A stretch of DNA of 64,000 bases from Ctena decussata (Eukaryota; Mollusca; Bivalvia; Lucinida; Lucinidae). Positions 54,424 through 64,000 of this stretch are shown here, piece after piece; positions within the stretch are counted from its first letter, which is position 1; every line of letters begins with the position of its first letter. The notes under the pieces were generated by a model. It was not told the origin of the DNA and did not search any database. It saw only the letters and a list, made by a program, of their open reading frames with translations. The DNA lies in the NCBI GenBank assembly GCA_963989385.1, contig OZ022508.1, forward strand, positions 33,688,166-33,752,165, in the 5' to 3' direction. The translations under genes and the position numbers were made by a program.

Positions 54424-57089
54424 TAGGGATGTAACGATAGTCCAAAAATGACTATTGCGATAGTATTGACATTGCAAGAAGTACCATTGCGATACTATTA
54501 CTATTGTGGACTACTATTGCAATACTATTGCGATACTATTGTTTGAAAAATATATTCTTGTTTTAAGGAGGAAATGATGAATACGGTATCATTCCCATTT
54601 TGTTTTCTGTATGTATAAAATGTGTACAACAGAGGTTAACATCTGCAAAGTTTAATCTATCATTGTGTTTCATAAACACAGTTTCTAGTTATTTTTCAAA
54701 TGTGCACTGGTTTGGCATATTTATGCATAAAGCCCTACATTTCAGACCTTTCATTTCAATCATTTGTAGTTTCATCTGATTGGCCAAAGAGATCAAATGT
54801 GTTCTAATGGCCAACTGAATCCTCCAGGGCCATGAACCATTATCTGTCTATAGCAGATTTTGCCTTCCCTGAATGGTTTGTGCATCTGGAGATGTTGAAC
54901 AATCAGCTGACAGAAGCTGAAACATTTTTGTTAATAATATTTTTTTCGTAAATATTACTTGCCACTTGTATAAATATCATATGTCACCTATGTGTGACCA
55001 GACATGTTTACCTACATGAATAAAGTTTTGTTCTGTTCTGTTTGTATGTACAAACCATAAATCCTGAGGATTCTGAAAACTGAGGATTTAACAAGTTTCT
55101 GTGGTTGCTTATTAACGGTAAACTCGTCCCGTCCATTACCGCTGGGAGAAATGAGCCGCATTGTGAATGGAGCGCGTGAGGGCTTTAATTTACTGAATAT
55201 ATTTAGTTGTCACTAGGTACAGAGCTCATGATTACTGTTAGATGTGAACAGGAAAGACCGGTTTGCGCAGGCTGATTTGATTTATCGGTGTACGCAACCA
55301 GGTACCTTTTAATACCCGTCTGATACACTGCACGTGACAATTACAATCAATTTATAGCGGCTCTTTTGATCTCTACAATGTCTGACCCATAAACGAGCAG
55401 GTTATTGCACATCAACGCTGCCGTTAGTAGTGTGCTCAATAATTGCGTAGACCTGATCAGAATGCATTATTTTCGCACTGTTAAAATTAAGTAAGATAGA
55501 AAAAAAAATAATTCCGATCAGCCATCAGCGGAAAACGGCTGTCAAGTCTCAGTAGTCTGATGGAGCAAGAGGCTAAGTGTACTTGCGACTAGCTTAGCTC
55601 TTGCTACCGTATTACGCCAGCGCAGCCTTATCGGGGAACGCACATTGCGTATATTCGAAAAGCGTTGAACATGATACCGGAAAACGTCTGCGCAGTGTGG
55701 ACGCGGAAAAAAGTATATACAAATAGCATATAGACGCGACTGGCCGGTTGATTACGCCATGCGCAGATCGTCTGCTTGAATAACCACGTGGTAATATGTG
55801 AGCATCGTAAATCTTGAAACGGGAAAACATGTACGCTGTCTCATAAAAAAAAAAATGGTTTTAGAAAGATAACCGTACATTCGCGGGCCAGCAGAAACAA
55901 TTTTCGATTATCTTGTGTGTTACGATAGAGACATTCGCAGCTGGACCGAGTGGTGCACATATTGCGAATTCGAATACTATGGGACGGACAGACAGACTCA
56001 GTACCTAGAGTGTGCAACCACGAATTCGTTAAGCTGAGCCTCCTGGGGAACATCGTTAGAGGATTTGACAAAAAAAATGTACGGGCGAGTCAGAAATAAT
56101 ATCTGCGCAGCCTGATCAGAAAATACGTATAAAATGACTGTCTTCTGATTATTATATAATTCGTCTGTCCAGCGGTATTCGGCGGAATAGCTTCATGCGA
56201 AAATACTGTACCAAAACCGGACTGCACAGCTAAACAAATTAAATTTCATATTTCAAATTATTCGTATGTACATGTGTGTGCGTACGCTGATCAGGCGCCG
56301 CGGACACGCAGGCTGAGCCGAGTCTACCTTACGTATAATAAACACATGTTCCGAAATTGCATCAATATTGGTTAATAAATAAACCTTTCGGCACGTGCCG
56401 TTAGCGGCTAAATCTTTGACATCAAAAGCTGATCGAAATGCTTTGATCTTTGTGACCTGTTTCGGCACTGGACTATTATCAGTGGCGGCAGAGCGAATGC
56501 ATTTTTCTGGAATTTGAAAGAACTCCTATGCCTAAAATGACGCTTCCACTTTTTTTTCATGATACGTCAGTTCCTTTTTCGGTGGGACTAACGTTATTCA
56601 TGAGGAATTAGTTTGGGACTGCAGGAGTTTTACCCATTTTCTTTTCATCAAAATCGCAAAAATGCCCCGTATCAGGAGCTCTGTATATCAGATTAATTAT
56701 GACACGTGTTAACGTTTTATAGACAGTAGGGAGTTTTATACGTCGGGACAACATCAAACGGCCGTATGTAACACTTATCAAATGTATGCCAGACGCCAGA
56801 GGTGAAATTTCTTGATGTATGGAAGCACCCAGACGTAATATACAGCCATACGTCGGCTAACGGAAGCCATGTTTGAACAAACAGTCTGCCGCTCACTTTC
56901 GCTTTAAAGAAAGAAGGCAACAGCGGAAATTATCTGAAAAAATTGTAATGTAGGAGACTATCGAAACTATCGATAGTCCAAAACACTATCGGCGATAGTC
57001 ATCGATGTCTCACTTTACTATCGATGCAGTGCTATCGGCCGAGTTACTATTGCAATACATCGATAGTCCGATGTATTGTTACACTCCTA
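54424..57089. mobile_element. Non-autonomous hAT-like element, 2,666 bp, 8-bp TSD
   Basis: Ends TAGGGATGTAACGATAGTCC / GGACTATCGATGTATTGTTACACTCCTA with many ACTATTGCGATA-type subterminal repeats at both sides. TGTATTAC flanks it exactly (54416-54423 and 57090-57097). Eight-bp duplications and TAGGG.TGTAACGATA ends fit hAT. No transposase. The middle (about 55080-56900) is more CpG-rich, with several short minus-strand frames I do not recognise. Confidence 0.88.
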
Positions 57090-57317
57090 TGTATTACAAC
57101 AGTGACCTATATATGTCACTGATTGCAATGGCTGCGTTTGACAACCATTTGCAGGGGCGTAACTAGAAATGATTATACATGTTACGCAGTTATGTTTAGT
57201 ACCCCTTGAGGGCAAGCATAGGCGTTTAGCCCTGAAGATATTTCATGTAATTGCGTATGTTTGCAGTAATTATTGAAATCTTGTCCAGTTTACAAAATTT
57301 CAGCATCATCAAATATG

Positions 57318-57369
57318 CAGGTGCGTGCTGAAATTTTGTAAATTTGACAAAATTTCATCACGCACCTGC
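57318..57369. repeat. Hairpin (CAGGTGCGTGCTGAAATTTTG)
   Basis: CAGGTGCGTGCTGAAATTTTG and its inverse CAAAATTTCATCACGCACCTG around TAAATTTGA. Confidence 0.8.
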
Positions 57370-57566
57370 GTAATTGCTTATAGGCAGTTCGTCCTTGATT
57401 TGATGAACATACATGTATATCATTTCAACGGCATACATTTAACACCATACTGGAAAGAAACTGTACAATATCAGTGGTTTAAAGCCGTAATGGAAAGAAT
57501 TTGTTCAAGAACATGTACTGTTCTAATATCTATATTTACAACCATGCTAGAAAAAGTACATAAAAT

Positions 57567-57802
57567 GAGCCGTGACACGAGAAAACCAACAATGTGGTTG
57601 TGCGCCCAGCGCAGACTCAGATCAGCCTGGGCATCCGCCCTGTCTGATCAGAGTCTTCGCTGTCCGCATGGAGGTAGCTTAAGCCCTCAGCTACCATTTA
57701 GGCTCTCAGCGAAGAGTCTGACAAGACTGGGTGGATAATCAGGCTGATCTGAGTCTGCGCTCGGCGCACAACCACATTGTTGGTTTTCTCGTGTCGCGGC
57801 CC
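57567..57802. mobile_element. GCGACACG palindromic MITE, copy 11, between 41-bp direct repeats
   Basis: Complete copy. ATATCTATATTTACAACCATGC..AGTACATAAAAT stands at 57526-57566 and again at 57803-57844, differing only in A5 versus A6. Ordinary copies show at most 2-4 bp. Confidence 0.92.
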
Positions 57803-57839
57803 ATATCTATATTTACAACCATGCTAGAAAAAAGTACAT

Positions 57840-57883
57840 AAAATGTAAAATTGGATGGAGTTTGCCATCCAATTTTACATTTT
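57840..57883. repeat. Hairpin (AAAATGTAAAATTGGATGG)
   Basis: 19-bp perfect arms around AGTTTG, starting right after the second 41-bp repeat. Confidence 0.85.
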
Positions 57884-57939
57884 CAGAAAAACCGAGAACT
57901 GCATACCGAAAAAGAAGTGAGATTTGACAGTCTTAACTA

Positions 57940-58060
57940 GGATTGATTGATTGATTGTTAAGGGTTTAACGGCCCTTTAAGAGTATTTCAGTCTATATCG
58001 GGCCGTCTCCCAGAGAAAGGGAGAAAGAAAAGAGAAATGATAGACGAGAGAAAAATGTCC
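57940..58060 (-). mobile_element. SINE-like 3' fragment, family C
   Basis: Inverse of the stretch at 22910-23035: GATTGATTGATTGTTAAGGG then AGTATTTCAGTCTATATCGGGC and a purine-rich run. Confidence 0.6.
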
Positions 58061-58191
58061 AAACAACCCCCATCCGCTCCTACTGCAAGCACAGTAGGCT
58101 CTTGCCCTACTCTTATCCAATTCAGTAGAACGCCCCGGCACTGGAAGTTACACGCAGCACGATCGCACCACCCGACCACCCCCAGGACATA

Positions 58192-58259
58192 GGCAAACAG
58201 TGCAGATGCAGATCAGACGCCTCATAATGCGGCGTCTGATTAGGGTCTACAATGTTTGT
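58192..58259. repeat. Hairpin mini-element (GCAGATGCAGATCAGACGCC)
   Basis: Close relative of 4457-4524, ends GGCAAACAGTG..ATGTTTG. Confidence 0.78.
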
Positions 58260-58301
58260 ATTAAACATATTGGTATTACTCCGCTGTAAAACAGAATAAA
58301 A

Positions 58302-59744
58302 GGGGGGGGGGGGGGGGGGGGGGGGTATCAATAAGGTGGGTTTTCTGCATCCTACCAAAGTTTTATTTTTTTGACTGATGGTATACTCCAGTGTGTCTAG
58401 TTTATTGAACCATATGTGACTTTGCACGGAAAGCCCTAGTTACTGAGCTATGGGTCCAAAGAAGTGGGTGGGGTAATTCAACATGGTTTTAGCCTGTCTT
58501 GTAAAAACATTCTCATTTGGTAGAAGAGTACAGCAGACAGACAGGATTTGATAAAATGATTAACAGAACATCTAAACTATATTTCCATATAATTTTATTT
58601 GGTCTAATTTGAACATATGTTGTCAAAAAAGACTTCCTTTGACATTTAGCATTTTTTGATATTTTTGACCTCAATTTTCAATATTTCTTGGCCTTATTGT
58701 TAAATGAACAGACATGTTATCATCAAACTCATGTCAAGGAAGTACCTTGAGAAGGAAATTCAGATGATGTGACCAGAATATCACAATAGCATAGTTTTCA
58801 TGGTCGACTGAACACATAAACTTGCTTGGAAGATTGTTTTCTTCTATTTTGACCTAGAATTACGAACCTTTGGTCAAATTACTATTTTAACTGCTATATT
58901 ATGCCCCACGCCCCCCGCCACTAAAGGTGAGGGAATACATATTGGCTTCAGTGCGGATCTCGTTGGCATCTGCAATTGCGTATGTGTCACATATTAAGTC
59001 CTTCTGTGACCTTGGAAACAAGGTCAAGGTCATCAAAATCTGACCTTGACCTTGTTTCCAAGGTCAAAGTATGTGACCCAGACACAGATGCAGACGCCAA
59101 GGAGATCCGATCTGAAGCCAATATGTATTCTTTCACCTTTAGTGACGGGTTGTAGGGCATAATATAGCAGTTAAAATAGTAATTTGGCCAAAGGTTCGTA
59201 ATTCTAGGTCAAAATTAAATGAAAAAACATCTTCTGAGCAAGTTTATGTGTTCAGTCGACCATGAAAACTAGGTCATTGTGAAATTCTGGTCACATCATC
59301 CGAATGTCCTGGTCAGGGTGCTTCCTTGACATTAGTTTGATGATAACTGGTCTGTTTATTTAACCATAAGGCCAAGAAATATTGAAAATTGAGGACAAAA
59401 ATATCAAAAAATGTTGAATGTCAAAGGAAGTCTTTTTTGACAACATATGTTCAAATTAAACCAAATAAAATGATATGGAAATATAGTTTAGATGTTCTGT
59501 TAATCATTTTATCAAATCCTGTCTGTCTGCTGTACTCTTCTACCAAATGAGGACATTTTCACAAGGCCAGCTAAAACCATGTTGAATTACCCCACCCACT
59601 TCTGTAGACCCATAGCTCAATACTAGGGCTTTCCGCGCAAAGTCACATATGGTTCAATAAACTAGACATACTGGAGTATACCATCAGTTAAAAAAATAAA
59701 ACTTTGGTAGGATGCAGAAAACCCACCTTATTGATACCCCCCCC
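58302..59744. mobile_element. Giant palindromic element, 1,443 bp
   Basis: Near-perfect inverted repeat, arms about 700 bp, centre near 59036 (GGTCAAGGTCA..TGACCTTGACC). Begins with 24 G then TATCAATAAGGTGGGTTTTC and ends with the inverse and C8. No ORF of note and no clear TSD. The whole strand could fold on itself. Confidence 0.92.
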
Positions 59745-60147
59745 ATTATAAGAAATAAACTAAGTCATACACCCCTATATTGAAAAAAATAGACTGATCC
59801 ATTAGATAAGGGTAGAATAGTCCACCGGGCAAAGATAGGTTAAATAACTGAAATAGGCTCCCAGACGTGCAAAATTAAGCCACATTTTATCTCACTTAGT
59901 GAGACTTGGTCGTACATGTTCTTACGTTTGCCAACTAATGTACAACTTGGCATTGGTATCCATATACACAAAGAAAAACTATGTTTGATGGGCTCTAAAT
60001 GATTGATAAAATGTTAAATGGCAGTAAAATGCGATTTCATGTCTTGTGTATTTCTTATCCGCAAACTGGCATTATTGCTGCTGATTCCTCCAGTTCTGGA
60101 AATAGAAAAAAATGCAAGGAAGCACGTGAATAGGGACCTCAGGCCCG
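59745..60147. other. Unassigned stretch
   Basis: No gene or repeat recognised. Confidence 0.4.
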
Positions 60148-60217
60148 GAGGTTATACAACTTGAGTACATTCTCAAACTCAAAATAAAGCACACTGATTG
60201 GCTGCTTCCGAGCGCAT
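60148..60217. mobile_element. Half of the GGTTATAAAACTTGAG fold-back MITE
   Basis: Matches the left arm of 54018-54163 up to GCTTCCGAGCGCATG and then stops. Confidence 0.7.
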
Positions 60218-60324
60218 GTTTCCATGTTTCTTTCTTCCATTTTTCAAAGGGAGACAACTTTTGTGACTTCCTGTTTGCTTCCCTGTCGACGAAATCCATC
60301 CAAAAAGGAGTGATTTTTTTTGCA

Positions 60325-60372
60325 TGGAAGAATTTGCTCTTATTGGAGCAAATTGTTTTCTATAAGAGTCGA
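60325..60372. repeat. Hairpin mini-element (GAAGAATTTGCTCTTATTGG)
   Basis: Imperfect stem; third member of the AAGAATTTGCTC hairpin family. Confidence 0.75.
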
Positions 60373-60545
60373 TCCCAACTGAAAGTACATGTAAGGGAGG
60401 CATAAATAAATATAAAAGAGCTGCTGCACATTTTCACCTCAAGAGAAATTTTCAAGCAGCATATTGAGGATCTTATTCGAGTGGTAATTTCATATGAAAT
60501 TTATGAATGTATATTCAAAGTTGTTCAACATTATGTGCCCAGAGG

Positions 60546-60546
<1 letters not shown>

Positions 60547-60599
<53 letters not shown>

Positions 60600-60742
60600 C
60601 AGGGATACCTTCATTTGGATTTATTTCACACAGAGAGAAATGAGGTAATAAAAGCAGGGATACCTTCATTTGGATTCATTTCAGAGAGAGAGAGAGGGAG
60701 AAATAAAAGCAGGGATACCTTCATTTGGATTTATTTCCAGAG
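60547..60742. repeat. (GA)n microsatellite and three 55-62 bp tandem units
   Basis: (GA)n at 60547-60596, then AGCAGGGATACCTTCATTTGG units at about 60600, 60653 and 60709, separated by shorter GA runs. Confidence 0.9.
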
Positions 60743-61160
60743 CCATGTCTGTTTCCGGTAGACAGCTGCCACATTTGCCCCCACATGTCATAGTAATAGT
60801 TCGACCTTCAGAGCCCCTGCTTACAGCGCTGAGTTTAGGTCCCCATCCGGATCCTATCCATATGAGCTATTAAAAAAAAGTGAATGTAATTTTGATTGAC
60901 AACGTGTTATTTCTTGTGTAATCAGGAAACACGGAGATCAGACTGTGTCTTGTCATAGTGTATCTCATCTACGCAAGCCAAGGGTACTAAGTCCACTTTA
61001 GTACTAAGTCCACTAAAGTGGACTTAAAATCCCTGGCGTGCAAAGAGATAATTTTGTACTGTTTGTATGAAATGTAATGTATCATTAAGCATCTTTGAAG
61101 AGGAAAGTAAAAGCTCTGATCAGTTTGTTGATCTGAGTACTTTATGGTCTCATTGCCTAC

Positions 61161-62476
61161 CACGGTATGTAGGCAAATTTACGTACACGAAAGTATTACT
61201 TACGAGACATTGCGGGAAACTGCGCGTGACAGGTAAACAACTTTACTTCTTGAATATATCTGCACTGACAAAATATTTTACAGATCTGTTTTTACAGTGA
61301 TATAGGGCATATTTCCTTCTATCTAGAAACATATGGACGCTGAAGATACACTCACCGTGTTAAGCCTAATTTGGAGAAAAACATGTAAATTTTTGCATTT
61401 GTCTATTACTTCGCCGGAAGGCAGCATGTACAATCTTTATTCCTTTATCGTTTGCAAAACATATCATCAGGGGTGGCCTACTTAGTGCTCTTTACAACCA
61501 TGGTTTAATCAGATTCCAGCTTTATACGTTTCAAGAATAAACACTCATGTTTCACAGGAGGGGTCTACCTTTTCGCATTTACGATCATCTCAGGATTCCT
61601 TTTAAGCATTTACTACCATCTGCGCAACAAAACACAAATTTTGACACGACCATCGACAAAGTTTTGTATGATATCGTACATATTGGAAGTTTTGCATAAA
61701 ATCATGTCTTCTCCCCAATCTAGATATGCAGTCAAACGTTACAAAACACAGTTTTACCGAAATACCATGGCTAACATAGTTATAAGACGATCGAATAGCT
61801 TTACTGTGAGGTTTTATTTCTATAAAAGGGAAGATTATGCTTAATTTAGTCATGGAAGTTCGACAAAACTGTCTTGGAACGTTTTACTGCATTTCTGGAT
61901 TCAGAAGAAGGCGTGATTTAATGTAAACTTTCTAACTTTCTGATACAGATGATTTCATACCACAGTTTTGTCGATGGTCGTGTCAAGATTCGTGTTTACG
62001 TTGCGCAGATGGTCGTAAATGTTTAATAGGAATGCTGAGATGGTCGTAAATGCGAAAAGGTAGACCCCTCCTGTGAAATATGGTTGTTTGTTCTTGCACT
62101 ATATAAAGTTGGAATCTGACATAACCGTGGTTGTAAAGAGCACTAAATAGGCCACCCGTGGATGGGTTCAGTTTTGCAAATGATAAAGGAATAAAGAAAT
62201 TAAATGCTGCTTCCTGGCGAAAAAAGCAAAATCTACATGTTTTTTTCTCAAAATCAGGCTTAACACGGAGAGTGTATCTTCAGCTTCTATACGTTACTAG
62301 GTAGAAGGAAATATGCCCAATATCACTGTAAAAAACAGATCTGTAAAGTATTAAGTCAGTGCAGATATATTCAAGAAAAACTGTCAGAATAAAAAGTTGT
62401 TTACTTGTCACGCGCAGTTTCCCGCAATGTCTCGTAAGTAATATTGCCGTGTACGTAAATTTGCCTACATACCGTG
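61161..62476. mobile_element. Large fold-back element, 1,316 bp
   Basis: Arms about 515-525 bp (61161-61675 and 61949-62476), roughly 10% different; loop about 270 bp. Ends CACGGTATGTAGGCAAATTTACG. CTAC occurs on both sides (61157-61160, 62477-62480), a possible 4-bp duplication. No transposase. Confidence 0.88.
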
Positions 62477-62646
62477 CTACAGTCCCTTTCCATCTAACGC
62501 CGATAAGATACATTTTTTACCGTATTTACACTCAATACGCAATTAATTTACCTACGAGACAGACGTTTTCCCCCTCTCGAAGGACTCCAAGTATCTAAAC
62601 CAGTCATGTTACTCTGCTATACCAGTTATATGGAGATTCAACTTAC

Positions 62647-62811
62647 AGTCTTGTTGACAACCAGACCAGTATTAGACGTGTCTATATGAAAATATCCTTT
62701 CCTCGGAAGGCATCCGTGTGCGTACGTACAATCGCCTCCAGTCCCGTATTTCATAGGATCCCCGCCGCTGGTGCTTGAATGAGTGAAGTCATCATTGATA
62801 ATTGTCATCTT
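62647..62811 (-). CDS. Probable internal exon, 165 bp (55 codons)
   Basis: On the minus strand a 3' splice site (AATATTTGCAG) ends at 62812 and a consensus 5' splice site GTAAGT lies at 62646-62641. The 165 bp between them are open in one frame and read 'KMTIINDDFTHSSTSGGDPM..', then 'GGDCTYAHGCLPRKGYF' and 'HIDTSNTGLVVN'. Two Cys and Gly-rich turns suggest an extracellular module. Both ends are in phase 0 if that frame is used. Family not recognised, and no other exon of the gene is found in the window. Confidence 0.5.
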
Positions 62812-63359
62812 CTGCAAATATTAAAGAACAGGGTCCAGTTGTTCAAACCTAACGACGTCGCAAGTTAACGAGACGTCAAAACTTCAAATGTATTAATCAC
62901 AGAAACGCTATCATTTTTGCCAAAAATGTGAGAAGCTTTTGCAGCTCCTCACAGTTTTTTTAGCAAAAATACAACCGCTATTGATTTTGTGAGTACCGCT
63001 ATTGATTTTGCGAATCCTCGACTAACGTCATATTTAAGCTTATGATGCTTTGAACAACCGGGACCAGAAAGATTTATCTTGAAGCAAACAAAGCGTCATG
63101 TGATGTCACAGCAACGTCAAGTTTGTGTTTCTTTTTGAGTACCGTAAAATTCTAAGAATTGTGACACATAAAATTGTTTTTGTAGCTGTCCTAGTAATGG
63201 GACAGCTTGGGTTTAAAATGCAGTAACGCGTCCAAAGATGCAAGTGGAATTACAACCAGTATAAGATCTAATTAGACTAAAGTCTGATCTGAGTACAATG
63301 TATCACTATTTGCATACACATATATATTGGAGAGAAAATGTCACTTCAGATCGCCGTTC
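62812..63359. other. Flanking non-coding sequence
   Basis: No gene beyond the exon; AT-rich, possibly intron upstream of it. Confidence 0.4.
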
Positions 63360-64000
63360 CTTTTTATACCCCCATTTTGGAAAAAAATGGGCATATTATA
63401 TCGTGGCGCTGTCCGTCCGTTTGTCCATAAACATTTGTGTGCACGCCATAACTCAGTAACCATTTGGGATATCTTCATGAAACTTTGTAGGCATATGTAT
63501 TAGGAACAAGAAACTTGTCGCATGCAAGAATGGTTCGCCCTCCCTTCCTTAGTTTCCAAGTTATGCCCCTTTGATCATTTTTCCCTACAAGTCTTCTGCG
63601 CGCCATATTTGGGATGTCGTCAAGAAACTTCATAGCAATGTGTATGAAGTCCCAACAATGTGTGGCGTACAACAATGGTTGCTCTCCCTTTCTTTGTTTT
63701 AGAGTTACATCTCTTTCATTAGTTCTTTTATGCTATTTCTGTGTATACTAATCTTGTGCATACATTAACTTGGTAACAGTTTGGAATATCATGATGAAAC
63801 TTTATAGCAATGATAATGTGTCGCATATAAGAATGGTTGCTCCCGCTCTCTTAACTTCGAAATAACTTTCCTTTGATTAGTGTTTTTAGGCATTTCTCAT
63901 TCACTCCATGTCTCCTTAACCTTTTGAAATATTAGAGTGAAACTTTGTAGGAATGTGTATAATAATGGGGCAATGTATCCTGAGCAAGAACCACAACTCC
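63360..64000. repeat. Tandem repeat, about 145-175 bp unit
   Basis: At least four diverged copies anchored on GATGAAACTTTGTAGGCATATG-like motifs near 63476, 63620, 63793 and 63936, each followed by AAGAATGGTTGCTC(T/C)C and TT(C/T)GAAGTTA-type strings. It begins with CCCCATTTTGGAAAAAAATGGG and runs off the window. Confidence 0.8.

Noticed and set aside
55612..56468. Series of short minus-strand ORFs in the hAT-like element as a transposase or cargo gene
   Set aside because: Each is 70-76 residues, none shows hAT transposase motifs, and they are not joined by clear splice sites.
57090..57300. Host exon between the hAT-like element and the hairpin at 57.3 kb
   Set aside because: No open frame with splice sites.
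60507..60761. 84-residue ORF with Arg-Glu repeats
   Set aside because: Translation of a (GA)n microsatellite.

Overview
This is eukaryotic, almost certainly animal, DNA. It is AT-rich and gene-sparse, with mixed-orientation reading frames, splice-like junctions, tRNA-derived SINEs, several LINE clades and dozens of short palindromic elements. Two near-intronless TRIM-type RING/B-box genes with a beta-propeller-like tail, the repeat content and the C2H2 fragments fit a marine bivalve mollusc, perhaps a heterodont clam. The species is inference; no mitochondrial or rRNA marker is present.

Layout. 1-2.3 kb: broken 3' part of a CR1/L2-like LINE. 2.3-5.5 kb: minisatellite and small repeats. 5.5-24.7 kb: a tandem segmental duplication (copy A 5541-10485; copy B 11007-16165, resuming about 24340-24700). 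Copy B is split by a LINE on the minus strand, whose own sequence is broken by a 423-bp Harbinger-like MITE (3-bp TSD) and a 3,356-bp DNA transposon (9-bp TSD) that carries further nested retroposons. The LINE protein starts with a hydrophobic segment followed by a 2A-type motif (DVERNPGP). 25.9-39 kb: two paralogous TRIM genes, both on the minus strand, with SINEs, palindromic MITEs and a Penelope-like RT remnant between them. 39.9-42.6 kb: a 1.3-kb fold-back element (5-bp TSD), then a GC-rich 1.3-kb insert with 13-bp direct repeats and an unrecognised ORF. 43.5-48 kb: an RTE-type LINE remnant, a GATATC satellite and a second LINE with one internal stop. 49.6-53.5 kb: a seven-finger C2H2 ORF with a decayed 5' region and two scattered pieces of related fingers. 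54.4-57.1 kb: a 2.67-kb non-autonomous hAT-like element (8-bp TSD). 58.3-59.7 kb: a near-perfect 1.44-kb palindrome. 61.2-62.5 kb: another large inverted repeat. 62.6 kb: one likely spliced exon on the minus strand. 63.4-64 kb: a tandem-repeat block.

The two TRIM genes are the best candidates for functional host genes; the ZNF and the 62.6-kb exon are less certain. The rest is mainly a record of repeated transposon insertion. The dominant signature is fold-back DNA: at least eight families of hairpin or inverted-repeat elements, many sharing the words GATCAGAC and GCAGACTC. One 236-bp family occurs eleven times, once between 41-bp direct repeats. Coordinates of repeat edges are by eye and may be off by a few bases, more for decayed copies.
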